Source: Aeoliella straminimaris (GTDB taxonomy: Bacteria; Planctomycetota; Planctomycetia; Pirellulales; Lacipirellulaceae). From it: DNA of 64,000 nucleotides. The stretch is taken from NCBI RefSeq assembly GCF_024054565.1, contig NZ_JAMXLR010000061.1:248001-312000 (forward strand). Direction: 5' to 3'. Positions 1 through 9,792 of this stretch are shown piece by piece. The notes beneath the pieces are model-generated. The model worked only from the letters and a program-made list of their open reading frames with translations, ran no database searches and was not told where the DNA came from. Position 1 is the first letter of the stretch. The number at the start of each line of letters is the position of its first letter. The translations under genes and the position numbers were made by a program.

Positions 1-240
1 ACAATTCAGACCGACAATTGAAGAACTCAGGTGGTTTTAATACACGAACATCGGCCTAACCAAACGGTGAACCGGAGTTGGCTCGCCACTCGGTGTTTCA
101 ACGTCGTTTCCTTCGTCTACAATTTCCGGTGTGCCAACGTCAGCCGCGTTGGTCCGTCAACCCGATTACCTCAGCTGTTCAGCGAGCATCCATGCTCGTT
201 GAACGGGTTGGCCAAGAAAACTAGAAATATGAGAGAAGAG

Positions 241-1482
241 ATGAACGAAAACGAGCAGCAAATGCCGATGGATCGACGTGAATTTGGGCGGATGCTCGGG
301 GTGGCAGGTGCTATCTGGGGAATGAGTCGAGTGCCTGCGTCGGGAGCTCCAAAGGCACCAACGGATGCAGATGGGAAAGTGATTCCCGGTTTCGAAAAAA
401 CCAAGGATGAGCCGACTCGTGCGAAGGGTTGGCAGCCGGTCTCCGATCGCAAGGTTAAGGTGGGAATCGCCGGATACGGACTCTGCAAATTCGGTGCTGC
501 TTTCTTTTACCAGACCCATCCCAACGTCGAAGTGGTGGCCGCTACCGATCTCGATCCCGGGCGGTGTGCCGAACTGGCCAAGGCGGTGGGTGCGAAGAAG
601 ACCTATCCGTCCTGCGAAGAAATGATCAAGGACAAGAGCATCGAAGCCATCTACATCGCCACCGATGCCCCGAGCCACGCACGACTGGCCATCATGGCGC
701 TGGAACACGGCAAGCATGTTTGCTCCGCTGTTCCGGCTGTGTTCGGGTTTGAGGCGGAAGATGAAGCGGAGAAATTGTTCAATGCCGTCAAAAAGAGCGG
801 ATTGAAATACATGATGAACGAAACATCGACGTTTCATGAGGATCTCTACTCAAAAAGACTGCAGTACCACGCAGGAGCCCTTGGAAAGATCATCTATTCA
901 GAGGGTGAGTATTGGCACGATGGCATCGGCACTCTCGGAAGTTACAATGCGAAGAACGGCAAGATTGACGAGTTTGGGTGGCGCCGTGCCTTGCCCCCGA
1001 TGTGGTATCCGACCCACGCCACGGCCTACTACGTTTCGGTGACCGGGAAGCGGTTCACGGAGGTGTCCGGTCTCGGAACTGCGAGCTACTACCCGGTCTT
1101 CCAGGAGGCTGACAACCAGTATCACAACTCCTTCGGCACGGAGATTGCGATGCTCAAGACGAGCGAGGGGGGAATCTCACGCATGGGAGTGAGCTGGGAC
1201 ATGAAGAACGCCGAGGGGGAACAGGGACGCGTCTACGGGGAGAAGCCCCATGACAACTCAATCGTCGGCAGCCGACCGCCTCTCCCTCCCAGCGTTGGAG
1301 CTGGCGGCCATGGTGGTTCTCACGGGAGGTTGACCAATAACTTCATCGAATCGATTCTGCTGGATCGAAAACCCATCGTGGGTATCGGAGATGCCTTGAA
1401 CATGACTCTCGCTGGGACGATTGCACACAAATCCGCACTAAAGGGCGGCGTTTGGATGAAGATTACGCAGTATGATTTGTAA
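241..1482 (+). CDS. Gfo/Idh/MocA family oxidoreductase, TAT-exported
   Basis: NAD(P)-dependent sugar or cyclitol oxidoreductase family; substrate unknown. A Rossmann start (KVKVGIAGYG) lies near residue 75 and the family C-terminal domain follows. The usual EKP motif after the HGKHV strand is replaced by SAVPAVF, so the normal catalytic Lys is absent, as in several planctomycete paralogues. The N-terminus has a twin-arginine motif (DRREFGRMLG) followed by a hydrophobic stretch, suggesting TAT export to the periplasm. An open frame extends upstream to base 31, but GAGAGAAGAG directly precedes the ATG at 241, which puts the TAT motif near the N-terminus; ATG 229 is an alternative. Stands alone; the next gene is convergent. 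Confidence 0.87.
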   Translation: MNENEQQMPMDRREFGRMLGVAGAIWGMSRVPASGAPKAPTDADGKVIPGFEKTKDEPTRAKGWQPVSDRKVKVGIAGYGLCKFGAAFFYQTHPNVEVVAATDLDPGRCAELAKAVGAKKTYPSCEEMIKDKSIEAIYIATDAPSHARLAIMALEHGKHVCSAVPAVFGFEAEDEAEKLFNAVKKSGLKYMMNETSTFHEDLYSKRLQYHAGALGKIIYSEGEYWHDGIGTLGSYNAKNGKIDEFGWRRALPPMWYPTHATAYYVSVTGKRFTEVSGLGTASYYPVFQEADNQYHNSFGTEIAMLKTSEGGISRMGVSWDMKNAEGEQGRVYGEKPHDNSIVGSRPPLPPSVGAGGHGGSHGRLTNNFIESILLDRKPIVGIGDALNMTLAGTIAHKSALKGGVWMKITQYDL

Positions 1483-1716
1483 GCGGCGACACAAGAACAG
1501 GACCACAAAACGGTGGTGGACAACCGGCTACCCGCCCCGAGTCGAAATGACTCTCTTTACTAAAACCTTTAATTCTCTTGAGGAGTGGCGCTCCCGGTAG
1601 CCGGTACCACACCTCGACGTTAGGGTGCAACGGCGGGTCGCCGGCAGGCCTCGAATTAGCAGCGGGGTGCCCAACCGCTGTTGGTTGGCTGAAGTTCTTA
1701 GCCACTGAAGTGTACA
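1483..1716. other. intergenic gap between convergent genes
   Basis: No supported gene. A reverse frame crosses it, but its peptide matches no family I know. The tail of the downstream reverse gene has no recognisable domain, so the boundary on that side is soft. I see no clear terminator hairpin. Confidence 0.4.
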
Positions 1717-3081
1717 TCACCTCAGCATCTTTCGAACCGCTCGAAGCCGCCGAGGGGAGCTGCACCGACGCAGATTCACCCCCTCACGAAGGCACCGAGG
1801 TGTCATCACCACCACAGCTTCTCTGTAGTTAGTATGTCGGTAAGGTAAACAATCTCGCCGGGGCGGAGTGCCGCCCTGATTGACGGTTTCGCCGAGACGA
1901 TCGGAGTGAGTGTAACGACCCGTCACTGTTCCCTCTCCGAACGGGTTGCCTATCGCCATTTTCCCTCTCTCCTCGAAGAGTTCAATTGCTTCTGGCACTT
2001 CGTCCTTAGCACCCCGTGTCTTCTGCCAGCCTTGAAAACTTGGATACCAGACGATACGCATCAAAGTCGCAACGCCGTCCCGATCAGGAACTTCTCTGAA
2101 GAGTCCAATCACGGAATGTACTTCTCCGTATGGCTGATCCATTAGCAGCCATGCCTTTTGACTTAACTCCGTAACACGTTCGACGTTGTCAGATGAATAC
2201 TGATTGAGGCGATGCACATAAAATCCTTGCCCCGTTGAGATCGTCATCCCGTGAGGTAGCACGACCGGTTCGTAAAGCCGTGTACGCACAGACCGTGTAG
2301 CAGAAAAGTCATTAAATGCCTCGTCAGTGACCGCAACTGCGTTTGTAGCCGAAGACTTGGGCCATGCAATCGTAACGATGAGGGTCTGAGGGGACATTTC
2401 AGGAGCAGGCGATCCCTCTTCTAAAGGAATCGAGTGCCAGATTCCAAACTCTATCCCCCCAGCCTTCCGAATCGTTTGCATTGTCGAGTCTTCAAAGTCG
2501 TGGATTACCTCTTGCCACGGTTTTGACAGTACGACAGTCGAGTGAGTGAAGCGATACTGGGAAGACTCGCCTTCGGTCGCCGTTTCGATGTCCTCTGGAG
2601 ACACTCGGCTGGGGACGATCAACTGATTCATGTAAGTGCGAATCTTCCATTGCCCATCCTGGCGAACCATAACGCGCAAGCCTCGGCTGCTGTAAGTGCC
2701 GCCATCTTTTTCGGCGCGGTTCACTGTCAGATCGGTACTGACAATTGCGATGTCCGGCGACAGGAACGCGATTTTGGATACGGTCTGATCCAACTTAGCG
2801 TTCTTAAAGACAGCGTTTTCCCCCTCGTGAATGAACTTGAAGACGCCTTCGATCTTGTCCCTTCCGACGACATGGACCGTTCCATTCGACGCATAAAAGT
2901 CCGCACCCTCTGTAAACAACATGGCTTGAGCAGCCGCATTGTGTCTGTTGAAGCCGTCGGTTTTTTTGTCGATAACCTGCTTGATGGCCGCTTCGTCTTG
3001 AGGCCGGTCAGTTTCGGCTGACCATGCCTGAGATAAAGGCAGCACGAAGGCGAGGACGAATAGAATCAGTTTCGGGGCCAT
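1717..3081 (-). CDS. secreted SgcJ/EcaC (SnoaL-like) protein with a second C-terminal domain
   Basis: A cleavable signal peptide (cut after AWSA, about residue 22) is followed by a SnoaL/SgcJ-type fold at about 25-150: the pattern AIKQVIDKKTDGFNRHN, then a central GxDKIEGV and the terminal GQWKIRTYMNQ. A second domain (about 170-390) has strands and a WYPSFQGW motif reminiscent of dimeric alpha/beta-barrel (NIPSNAP-like) proteins; that assignment is tentative. The last 60 or so residues are Arg/Pro-rich, without homology I recognise, and may be readthrough into former intergenic DNA. The SgcJ family includes polyketide-type enzymes and orphan stress proteins; the substrate here is unknown. 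Confidence 0.72.
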   Translation of the reverse strand: MAPKLILFVLAFVLPLSQAWSAETDRPQDEAAIKQVIDKKTDGFNRHNAAAQAMLFTEGADFYASNGTVHVVGRDKIEGVFKFIHEGENAVFKNAKLDQTVSKIAFLSPDIAIVSTDLTVNRAEKDGGTYSSRGLRVMVRQDGQWKIRTYMNQLIVPSRVSPEDIETATEGESSQYRFTHSTVVLSKPWQEVIHDFEDSTMQTIRKAGGIEFGIWHSIPLEEGSPAPEMSPQTLIVTIAWPKSSATNAVAVTDEAFNDFSATRSVRTRLYEPVVLPHGMTISTGQGFYVHRLNQYSSDNVERVTELSQKAWLLMDQPYGEVHSVIGLFREVPDRDGVATLMRIVWYPSFQGWQKTRGAKDEVPEAIELFEERGKMAIGNPFGEGTVTGRYTHSDRLGETVNQGGTPPRRDCLPYRHTNYREAVVVMTPRCLREGVNLRRCSSPRRLRAVRKMLR

Positions 3082-3366
3082 GACCGCACCCTCTCAGCAC
3101 GAGTTAGAGATTAGCGATAAGCAGAGGAGCACCGTCAGTCAGTCTAAGGCTGTAGCGTGCCTCGATCAAGACATTTCGACATTCTAAGTCCCTGCTTCCT
3201 TGCTCCCTATGGTGCTTTGGACGCCCTGAGAAATCGGTCACCAACTAACCGAGGTGTACACAACCTCGGCACGCGAGGCCCGAAATCTTGGGGTGCGCAA
3301 GCGTGACACACCCGGGAGGTTGCCTGTAGACGTGATAAGCAGCCTCGGACGATGTGGATGAGGCAG

Positions 3367-3882
3367 CTAGCTGGCACGGTTGTCGTCGACGTTGCTGATG
3401 CGGTTCATCATTCGATTGTATCGATTTCTCCTTTTCTCGTTCAGTTCGGGGCCGAATAGATTCATGATCAGGTCGGCCAGTTCTCTGCACTGCTGGGCCG
3501 TTAGATTGGCGTCGTCGTCCGTAAGGTATTCGTCGTAGAGTTTTCTCTTTGCCTTCTCCTGCCTTATCTCTCTTCGGCAAGTGAGACACCAGTCGGGAAA
3601 GGCACAGACAGACAAGCCATACTCTTCAAACCAGACTTGTTGTTCCTCGGCCGTGAATCTGAACTCTGTGCCGCACTTCCGACAGACGTGCAATGTCGTG
3701 ATGTAGTAACCTCTCGGCCCGTATACAAAGTTCTGTTTGCTGACATCGGCCTCGATGACTTCCGATAGATCGGTTCGGTGGTACTTGTAGCCCCCAAAAC
3801 TATTCAATAGTTCAAATTCTCTTTCGCGGGATATGCTGGGAGTAGCCCGCATGTAATTGGGTATCTTTCTTTTTCGGGTCAT
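3367..3882 (-). CDS. zinc-ribbon protein (zf_Tbcl-like)
   Basis: 171 residues. The core, about residues 67-105, is a four-Cys ribbon: CRKC, then EFRFTAEEQQVWFEEYG, then CLTC. This is the probable zinc-ribbon pattern in which an FT-EQ segment separates two CxxC knuckles. Basic and acidic tails follow (EKRRNRYNRMMNR). It lies 6 bp after the exonuclease stop on the same strand, so the two are likely co-transcribed and translationally linked. Role unknown; small ribbons of this class are often nucleic-acid or protein adaptors. Confidence 0.75.
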   Translation of the reverse strand: MTRKRKIPNYMRATPSISREREFELLNSFGGYKYHRTDLSEVIEADVSKQNFVYGPRGYYITTLHVCRKCGTEFRFTAEEQQVWFEEYGLSVCAFPDWCLTCRREIRQEKAKRKLYDEYLTDDDANLTAQQCRELADLIMNLFGPELNEKRRNRYNRMMNRISNVDDNRAS

Positions 3883-3888
3883 GCTTAT

Positions 3889-4440
3889 TCAACTCCCTGA
3901 CGAGGCCAGCGTCTGGCGATAGATGGCCGCGATATTGCGTGCGTCGTCGATCCCGCGATGAGGCGTGCCGTCGAACTCCAGGCCGAGTTTCCGCACCGCC
4001 TGGCCGACGCCAAGTCTCTTCTTCAGCCCCAGCGCCTCGGCAAACTCGACCTTGAGGTTCCGATGAGGACCGGCGAAAGGGTAGGACACCGAGTGAAACT
4101 CACAGTCCTGCTCGAACTGCCGCCGGTCGTAATAGCCCCACGAACAAAAATCGTAGTCGGCCAGCGCTGAGAGCCAAGTGCCGAGGTGCTTGATCACCGC
4201 GGGAAACTCGTCCGCCCCGTCGACCTGTTGCTGCGAAATACTGGTAAGCGACTTGCAGAAATCGGTCAGCACCCGATTTCGCACGGGCCGAACGAACGAC
4301 TGGAACTCAGACACCGCGGCCCCCGTCGCCGACTCGACAGCAACCGCCCCAATCTCGATGATCTCCATCTCATGCCGCGGGAACGAATTGTCGTCGCAAC
4401 AGGTCGCTTCGAGGTCGACGATGACGGAATGGGTGGGCAT
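3889..4440 (-). CDS. DEDDh 3'-5' exonuclease (KapD/ERI1-like)
   Basis: Two-metal-ion 3'-5' exonuclease of the DnaQ superfamily. ExoI: VIVDLEATC with D9 and E11. ExoII: WGYYDRRQFEQD with D105. ExoIII: HRGIDDARNI with H161 and D165/D166. The 183-residue length fits a stand-alone exonuclease domain of the KapD/ERI1 type rather than a polymerase proofreading subunit. Likely acts on RNA or short DNA ends. First gene of a tight pair with the zinc-ribbon gene. Confidence 0.87.
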   Translation of the reverse strand: MPTHSVIVDLEATCCDDNSFPRHEMEIIEIGAVAVESATGAAVSEFQSFVRPVRNRVLTDFCKSLTSISQQQVDGADEFPAVIKHLGTWLSALADYDFCSWGYYDRRQFEQDCEFHSVSYPFAGPHRNLKVEFAEALGLKKRLGVGQAVRKLGLEFDGTPHRGIDDARNIAAIYRQTLASSGS

Positions 4441-4527
4441 GGTGCTGGGTACTTGAGTAGTTGGATTCGTTGGCGATTGTGCGCTACCCTTAGCTTGCTT
4501 TGCGCTGGACGATGTGGCCGGGGGAGG

Positions 4528-5004
4528 CTAGCGATGCAACTCACTCCCCGTACTGGCTGCATCGAGTACAGAGATCAACGCCTCGGGAAATGCGGCTTGG
4601 TACTCCGAAGCCCACTCGGCGTCGTCAAGATAAATTGCATCAACAATGGGTTCGTCCAAGCAACACCTCATCAGGCTTGGCCGGAAGGATTCCCTGACAC
4701 TTTCTACTGGTACATAGACGTCTCTGTACGCTTCGAAGGGCTGGGCGACTTCTTGCCCAATGTGTTTTGGGATGGCTCCGTAGTACCAAAACCTGAACGG
4801 CCTGGGGTCCCTTCTCGTCTCGTAATATGTGACGACGGCAAGCCCCGACACCTTTTCATGCTCAAGCCGACTCAAGAGCTGTAGACGCTCACGGGCCTCG
4901 TGTACTCTCCAACTCAGCCAGCACGCTACCACCGTGAATATCAGTAGCACCACTTTTAGGCTAAAACGTGGCCTCCACAGTCTATTTGGAAGTTCGAGGG
5001 GCAT
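4528..5004 (-). CDS. small single-pass membrane protein
   Basis: 158 residues. The N-terminus is RFSLKVVLLIFTVVACWLSW, a membrane helix at about residues 13-32, followed by a coiled helical stretch and a soluble domain of no family I know. Many planctomycetes carry numerous proteins with this RFSLK-type N-terminus. Upstream of the exonuclease gene in the same direction with an 87-bp gap. No function can be assigned. Confidence 0.65.
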   Translation of the reverse strand: MPLELPNRLWRPRFSLKVVLLIFTVVACWLSWRVHEARERLQLLSRLEHEKVSGLAVVTYYETRRDPRPFRFWYYGAIPKHIGQEVAQPFEAYRDVYVPVESVRESFRPSLMRCCLDEPIVDAIYLDDAEWASEYQAAFPEALISVLDAASTGSELHR

Positions 5005-5252
5005 TGAGGGGTGCAGCGACTAGAACAGGAAGCATCTTTCAACTTGGACGTGCTAGTAAATTGTAGCCAATTCCATCCGCGGTGGCGAAAGTCTCTCGGC
5101 CTGACACTCCTGCGCGGACCGTCAAAACTCCCTCGCACCAGAGGCAGGTGCGACCTTTGGGCGGCTGCAGCATCACGAAGCCATCAACTCACTCCGCGCC
5201 CTCTGTATTCTCCGTGGTTGATCTGCAGCCTACTTTCCAGGGGACGTGTCTC

Positions 5253-6305
5253 TCACGGCTCCTCCCGCAAGCGGTTCTTGGCCTTCATCACCGATTTATA
5301 GTACCGCCCCAGCTTGCGGCTCTGTTCGCGGCGCTCGGCCAGTGTTTGTGAATTGCGTGCCTGCTCGGCCAGCAGCTTTTGGTAGTTGGTCAGGCGCCGC
5401 TGGTCGAGTTCGCCGGCTTCGATGGCCTCCTGTACGGCGCAGCCGGCGTCGCCGTTGTGGCTGCAGTCGTTGAAGCGGCAGTTAGTGGCCAGCTGGACGA
5501 TGTCGTCGAACACATCGGCCAGTCCCTCCTCGCAGGCGGGCAATTGCAGCTCGCGGATGCCGGGATTATCCATCAGCACACCACCCCAGGGGAGTTGGTG
5601 GAGCGAGCGCGAAGTGGTGGTGTGTCGTCCTCGACCGTCGTCCTGGCGAATCTCGCCGGTGGCCAGATTGCCGACTCCCATCGTGTTGGCGAGCGTCGAT
5701 TTGCCCACGCCCGACGAGCCCAACAGCGCCACGGTTTGCCCCGGCCCACACCACGGCTGCAGCACTTCAGCATCCGCCGCCTCGCGGGCGTCGAGCGTCT
5801 CGACCAACAGTCCGGCGTGCAGTTGCTCGGTCTGCCGGCGCAGCGCGGCCGCGTCGCGGCAGAGGTCGGCCTTGGTCAGCACCACCACCGGCGTGGTGCC
5901 CGCCTCGAGGGCCAGGGCGAGATAGCGTTCGATGCGGGACAGATTGAAGTTTTCATTGCACGAACAGACGATGAAGATGGTATCGATGTTGGCCGCGATC
6001 AGTTGTGGCTTGACCTCGGCGCCGGCCGCCTTGCGGTAGAGCAACGTCTGTCGCTCGAGTCGCCGCACGGCACGATGGTCGGCGGCCGACAGCAACAGCC
6101 AGTCGCCGACCGCCACCTCGCCGGCCGACTCGGCCAACTGCGTGTGCACGGGGAACTCGCCCGCGGCGCCCAGCAGAAGCACCTGACTGCCGTGGTGAGC
6201 CGACACCCGGGCAACCACGGTCGCCTCGGGCTGGTCGTCGGGCAGTTGCTGCTCGAAAAACGGCTTCCACCCAATCGCCCGCAGTTGTTGATAGTCCATC
6301 TTCAT
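5253..6305 (-). CDS. rsgA: ribosome small subunit-dependent GTPase A
   Basis: Circularly permuted GTPase that assists late 30S maturation. An OB-fold occupies about residues 25-95. The permuted GTPase domain follows: G4 TKAD (144-147), P-loop GSSGVGKST (196-204), G3 DNPG (246-249). The C-terminal zinc-binding helical domain has ligands C276, C281, H283 and C289. Length (350) is normal. The ATG is preceded by TAAGGA at short spacing. Every hallmark residue is present, so function should be standard. Confidence 0.95.
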   Translation of the reverse strand: MKMDYQQLRAIGWKPFFEQQLPDDQPEATVVARVSAHHGSQVLLLGAAGEFPVHTQLAESAGEVAVGDWLLLSAADHRAVRRLERQTLLYRKAAGAEVKPQLIAANIDTIFIVCSCNENFNLSRIERYLALALEAGTTPVVVLTKADLCRDAAALRRQTEQLHAGLLVETLDAREAADAEVLQPWCGPGQTVALLGSSGVGKSTLANTMGVGNLATGEIRQDDGRGRHTTTSRSLHQLPWGGVLMDNPGIRELQLPACEEGLADVFDDIVQLATNCRFNDCSHNGDAGCAVQEAIEAGELDQRRLTNYQKLLAEQARNSQTLAERREQSRKLGRYYKSVMKAKNRLREEP

Positions 6306-6425
6306 GGGTCCTTATCCGTACCGCAGCAACCGACACACCTCGGGAGAGAAAGGTTCGCGCGGGCAAGACAGTGGACCTCGGCCCACCGATCGCGGAGGCG
6401 GGAGGAGTAGCCATGGTGCAATCCA

Positions 6426-9400
6426 CTAGGGAACGATTTCTCGTTGGCGAATCGCTTGCACCACGGCGTCGATCGTGTTGGCGGCGCGGAGTTTCTGCCG
6501 GGCTCCCCTGACGTGCTGTTCCACGGTGCGTTCCGAGATTCCCAGCATCCGCCCCACTTCGGCTTGGGACTTGCCCGTCGCGATGAATTGCAGAACCTCG
6601 CGCTCGCGGGCCGACAATCGCACCAACTCGCCGAGACGTTTCACCTTTCCGGCGACGATCTCCTGAATGTAGTTGTTCAGGTCTTCCGGGGGCAGAGGCT
6701 TCAGCATCACAAACTGAACGACTTCTGCCCCCTGCGAAGTGATGTCCACGGCCCGTGTATCGGAGATCAAGATAGCACCGACGTCTGGAGAGATGGAGGC
6801 CACCATGTTGGACAGGCCAATGCCGTCCGTCGCACCGGGGAGCGACAACTCCGTAATCAGCACATCGATCTCTTCCTTCTCGGCCACATCGAGTGCTTCG
6901 GCGACGTCGCTGGCAACACGAATGCTATAGCCGAGGTCTCTAACAATGGCGGCCGTACTTTGCAGAACTTGAGGGTCGCTGTCGACCACCAGGACCTTCG
7001 CCGGCGCGACTGCGTGAATGCCAACGTGTACCAAGGGTACCTCGCGGTTGCTCATCGGGAAATGCATGGTGACGGTAGTACCCTTGGACCGGATGCTGCG
7101 AAGGGTCAGGTAGCCGCCACATTGGGTGACATAACCATGCACCATGCTCAGCCCCAGGCCATAGCGGTTCTCTTGCCGAAACGCGGAGTAGAAGGGTTCG
7201 ATGGCACGTCGACGCACCTCACCCGGCATGCCGACACCGTTGTCAGTAACGCTAAGCTCCACCCAGGACTGGCTGCGCGGTGTTCCCGACGAGGGTTGCT
7301 CTCCATGCTCCCGGCAGGACGTACTCAGTACGACGCGACCTCGACCGGATGTTGCCTGCCTTGAATTGTCGATCAGCTGACTCACGATCAGCAGGAACTC
7401 ATCTGGGTCGAGGCGGCACAATGGCAGTTCGGAGCCCAGTTGCGAGTCGAGTTCCATCTCCTCGCCCGCCAGGATGCGGAGTTCGGGAAGCACCGCATTG
7501 AGCGTCGCGTTCAGGTTCGAGTCGCGAACCTGAAGAGGCTGACGTCCCGTGAAGGCGGTCAGACTTGAAAGGATGGAGGATACACGTTTGACTTCGTTGA
7601 GTGTGTGGTTCAGACTTCCGGGGCTGCCATTCTGGGCCGCATCACTTCGCTGCAATTCCTCCAGGTTCGATTGAATGGCGGACATCGCGCTTTGGGTGAC
7701 ACCGCACATCCTGGAGGTGAAGGCCTCGAGCGAAGCCAGCCGCAGGCGGTCGACCTGGCGGGTGTGCGTGACATCCGTCGTCACGGCGGCGATGCGCAGG
7801 CCGCTGGAATTGGAAGGCATGCGGCTCAGACGACTGGACACGCAAATAATTCGCCCCTCGGCCGTGGCCATCCGATATTCGCAACTGGTTTGTGGTAGCG
7901 AGTGGAGGCTATCGCAAGCCGCCAGAAACATGTCGCGGTCTTCGGGAACAATCACGTCGACCCACGCATGTGGGCGTCCCAACAGCGAGACGTCTCGCCA
8001 TCCGAGCAGCTCGAACGATCCTCGTGAGAGAGAGGTCAGCACCTGCGTGTTGCCATCCATCTCCCAGAGCACCGCGGCCACGGCGTTCGCCAGGCGGTTG
8101 AGGTGCTGGGTCGAGCTTTCGATGGAGTTGCCCATCCGGATTACTTCGCTGACATCGTCCAGCACAACAGCGACCTTGCGATCATCCTTCGACGGAGAGC
8201 CCTCCAGCAGGGTGACGGTCAATCGGAAGCTTCGTTCCCCCAGTTTCTGCACCATCGTGGCGCGTTCCTGGCGTTTCTCGCAGATGTCGTTGACTGTCTG
8301 CGTGAGTCCCTTGACCGGCACCGCGTCCTCCAACTTCATGAAGTACAACAGCCCTGGGTCGATTCCCGCCATGGAGACAAGCTCTTCGTTGGCAAAAAGA
8401 ATGCGGCACTCGCTGTCCAGAATCGCCACGGCCGACGTGAGACGCCCAATCAGCCGCTGGGCGAACCCGCGAAGTTGAAGCAGTCGGTTCGCGCGGGCTT
8501 CCATGTAGGCATTGATCACGAATGTCGTATCCATGATCACCACTCGCAAGAGCGCATCGATGGCTGGAGCCGTTGTCGGTTTATCCGCAGGAAGTGCGCG
8601 GAGCAGGCCGCTGACCTGCCGCGCCAGCCCAGCCAGGTACCACTGTGGAGCGAGGCCAATCTGCTCGTGCACGACGCCAATCCGTATTCGGGAAGTCGCG
8701 TACAGAGAGTCGATCTGACCGCGAAGGAGCTCTTGCCAGTAGGATGCCACCTGCCCAAGCAAACGCTCCAATCGGTCACTCGAAACATGACCAGCCAGCT
8801 CGGGCGTGGATTGGATGACATCGTAGAAATCTTGGAGCACCCCAGGCATCGCCTTGGAAACGGCGGGTGCAATCGTCGGCAGCAACTCCAGCTGCGCCTT
8901 GTCCAGTCCCAGGAAACTGGCCCGTTGGTTGAACTCCTTCTCGTCCAGTTGGACCCGGGTCATACCAAAGCTCGCGTCCTCCGCCGTCGTATCCCTGCGA
9001 GATCCGCCCTGTGTGTCTCCTTCCACCAACTGAGAAGTGGCCGTTTCCTTCCGGATCGATTCCATGACGTCCACGTCTTCGCAGCGACCGTACGATTCCA
9101 ACATCAAACACGCGTCGAACAGAAGTGCCTTCACAAGGGCATCCGTAATCGCGATTCCATCCTGCGGCGATCTGCCCGTCGCGAAAGCCAGCGAAGCAAA
9201 CCCGCACATCAGGTGGGCGCAGGCCGCCAGGTACCACTGGGGAGCAACATGCAATTGATGATGGCGCGCGCCGATCCGCAGCCTGTTGCCTGCGTACTTC
9301 TCATCCATGGTGTCGCAGAATACGCTGCGCAGATAGTCCGTCTGCAGGGCGACGAGTTTCTTCACGCGTTCGGGATTACCCAGAATTGCGGCAAGTTCGG

Positions 9401-9587
9401 GTGTGGCGATGAACCGCTGGTAAAAGTCGTTCAACAGCGCCCCCGAAGCGACTTCTGCGCGTGGCCAAAACTCTTGCAGCGTGGCGCGATCTGACTGCGA
9501 GATGCCGATCAACGACAGGCGGGAGTGCATCGTTGCGGCGTCCACACGCCAGGAGTCATGAGACTCGCCTTCGACTTGCCGATCCAT
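6426..9587 (-). CDS. dual-protoglobin sensor / degenerate kinase / receiver / LuxR regulator
   Basis: A 1053-residue single-chain regulator. Two protoglobin (globin-coupled-sensor) domains sit at about 25-165 and 215-360, each with the IGxxH...APQWY signature and proximal haem His (H109, H307). A PAS domain (about 380-480) and a second PAS domain (about 497-610) follow. Next is a kinase-like core: the dimerisation helix at 615-645 has Gly629 where the phospho-His should be, while the ATPase domain keeps N741, DNGVGM and GLGLS. A receiver domain (about 862-980) keeps acidic D869/D871 and K963, but the phospho-acceptor position is Glu913. A LuxR-type helix-turn-helix ends the protein (990-1053). 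Family knowledge: protoglobins bind O2, CO or NO. Inference: gas binding drives DNA binding without classical phosphotransfer. Confidence 0.9.
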   Translation of the reverse strand: MDRQVEGESHDSWRVDAATMHSRLSLIGISQSDRATLQEFWPRAEVASGALLNDFYQRFIATPELAAILGNPERVKKLVALQTDYLRSVFCDTMDEKYAGNRLRIGARHHQLHVAPQWYLAACAHLMCGFASLAFATGRSPQDGIAITDALVKALLFDACLMLESYGRCEDVDVMESIRKETATSQLVEGDTQGGSRRDTTAEDASFGMTRVQLDEKEFNQRASFLGLDKAQLELLPTIAPAVSKAMPGVLQDFYDVIQSTPELAGHVSSDRLERLLGQVASYWQELLRGQIDSLYATSRIRIGVVHEQIGLAPQWYLAGLARQVSGLLRALPADKPTTAPAIDALLRVVIMDTTFVINAYMEARANRLLQLRGFAQRLIGRLTSAVAILDSECRILFANEELVSMAGIDPGLLYFMKLEDAVPVKGLTQTVNDICEKRQERATMVQKLGERSFRLTVTLLEGSPSKDDRKVAVVLDDVSEVIRMGNSIESSTQHLNRLANAVAAVLWEMDGNTQVLTSLSRGSFELLGWRDVSLLGRPHAWVDVIVPEDRDMFLAACDSLHSLPQTSCEYRMATAEGRIICVSSRLSRMPSNSSGLRIAAVTTDVTHTRQVDRLRLASLEAFTSRMCGVTQSAMSAIQSNLEELQRSDAAQNGSPGSLNHTLNEVKRVSSILSSLTAFTGRQPLQVRDSNLNATLNAVLPELRILAGEEMELDSQLGSELPLCRLDPDEFLLIVSQLIDNSRQATSGRGRVVLSTSCREHGEQPSSGTPRSQSWVELSVTDNGVGMPGEVRRRAIEPFYSAFRQENRYGLGLSMVHGYVTQCGGYLTLRSIRSKGTTVTMHFPMSNREVPLVHVGIHAVAPAKVLVVDSDPQVLQSTAAIVRDLGYSIRVASDVAEALDVAEKEEIDVLITELSLPGATDGIGLSNMVASISPDVGAILISDTRAVDITSQGAEVVQFVMLKPLPPEDLNNYIQEIVAGKVKRLGELVRLSAREREVLQFIATGKSQAEVGRMLGISERTVEQHVRGARQKLRAANTIDAVVQAIRQREIVP

Positions 9588-9733
9588 TCCGCCGCCTCTC
9601 CGATGTCAGATTGCTGCGCTGCTGAGTTGTTCGTTTCTACATGCTCTGCCAAGCACATGAGAAGCCCATTCTAGGCGCGCCCTGCAACAGTGTCACGGTA
9701 GCAAGTTTGTCATCCGATGCGGAACGCGCACGC

Positions 9734-9752
9734 AGTACGGGCTAGCCCGCAT
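9734..9752. repeat. 19-bp palindromic repeat, copy 1 (candidate operator)
   Basis: AGTACGGGCTAGCCCGCAT. The central 12 bases CGGGCTAGCCCG are a perfect palindrome. Confidence 0.5.
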
Positions 9753-9792
9753 GCGGTGATTGCGCGATGCAACAGTCGTCGCGCGCACTCGA

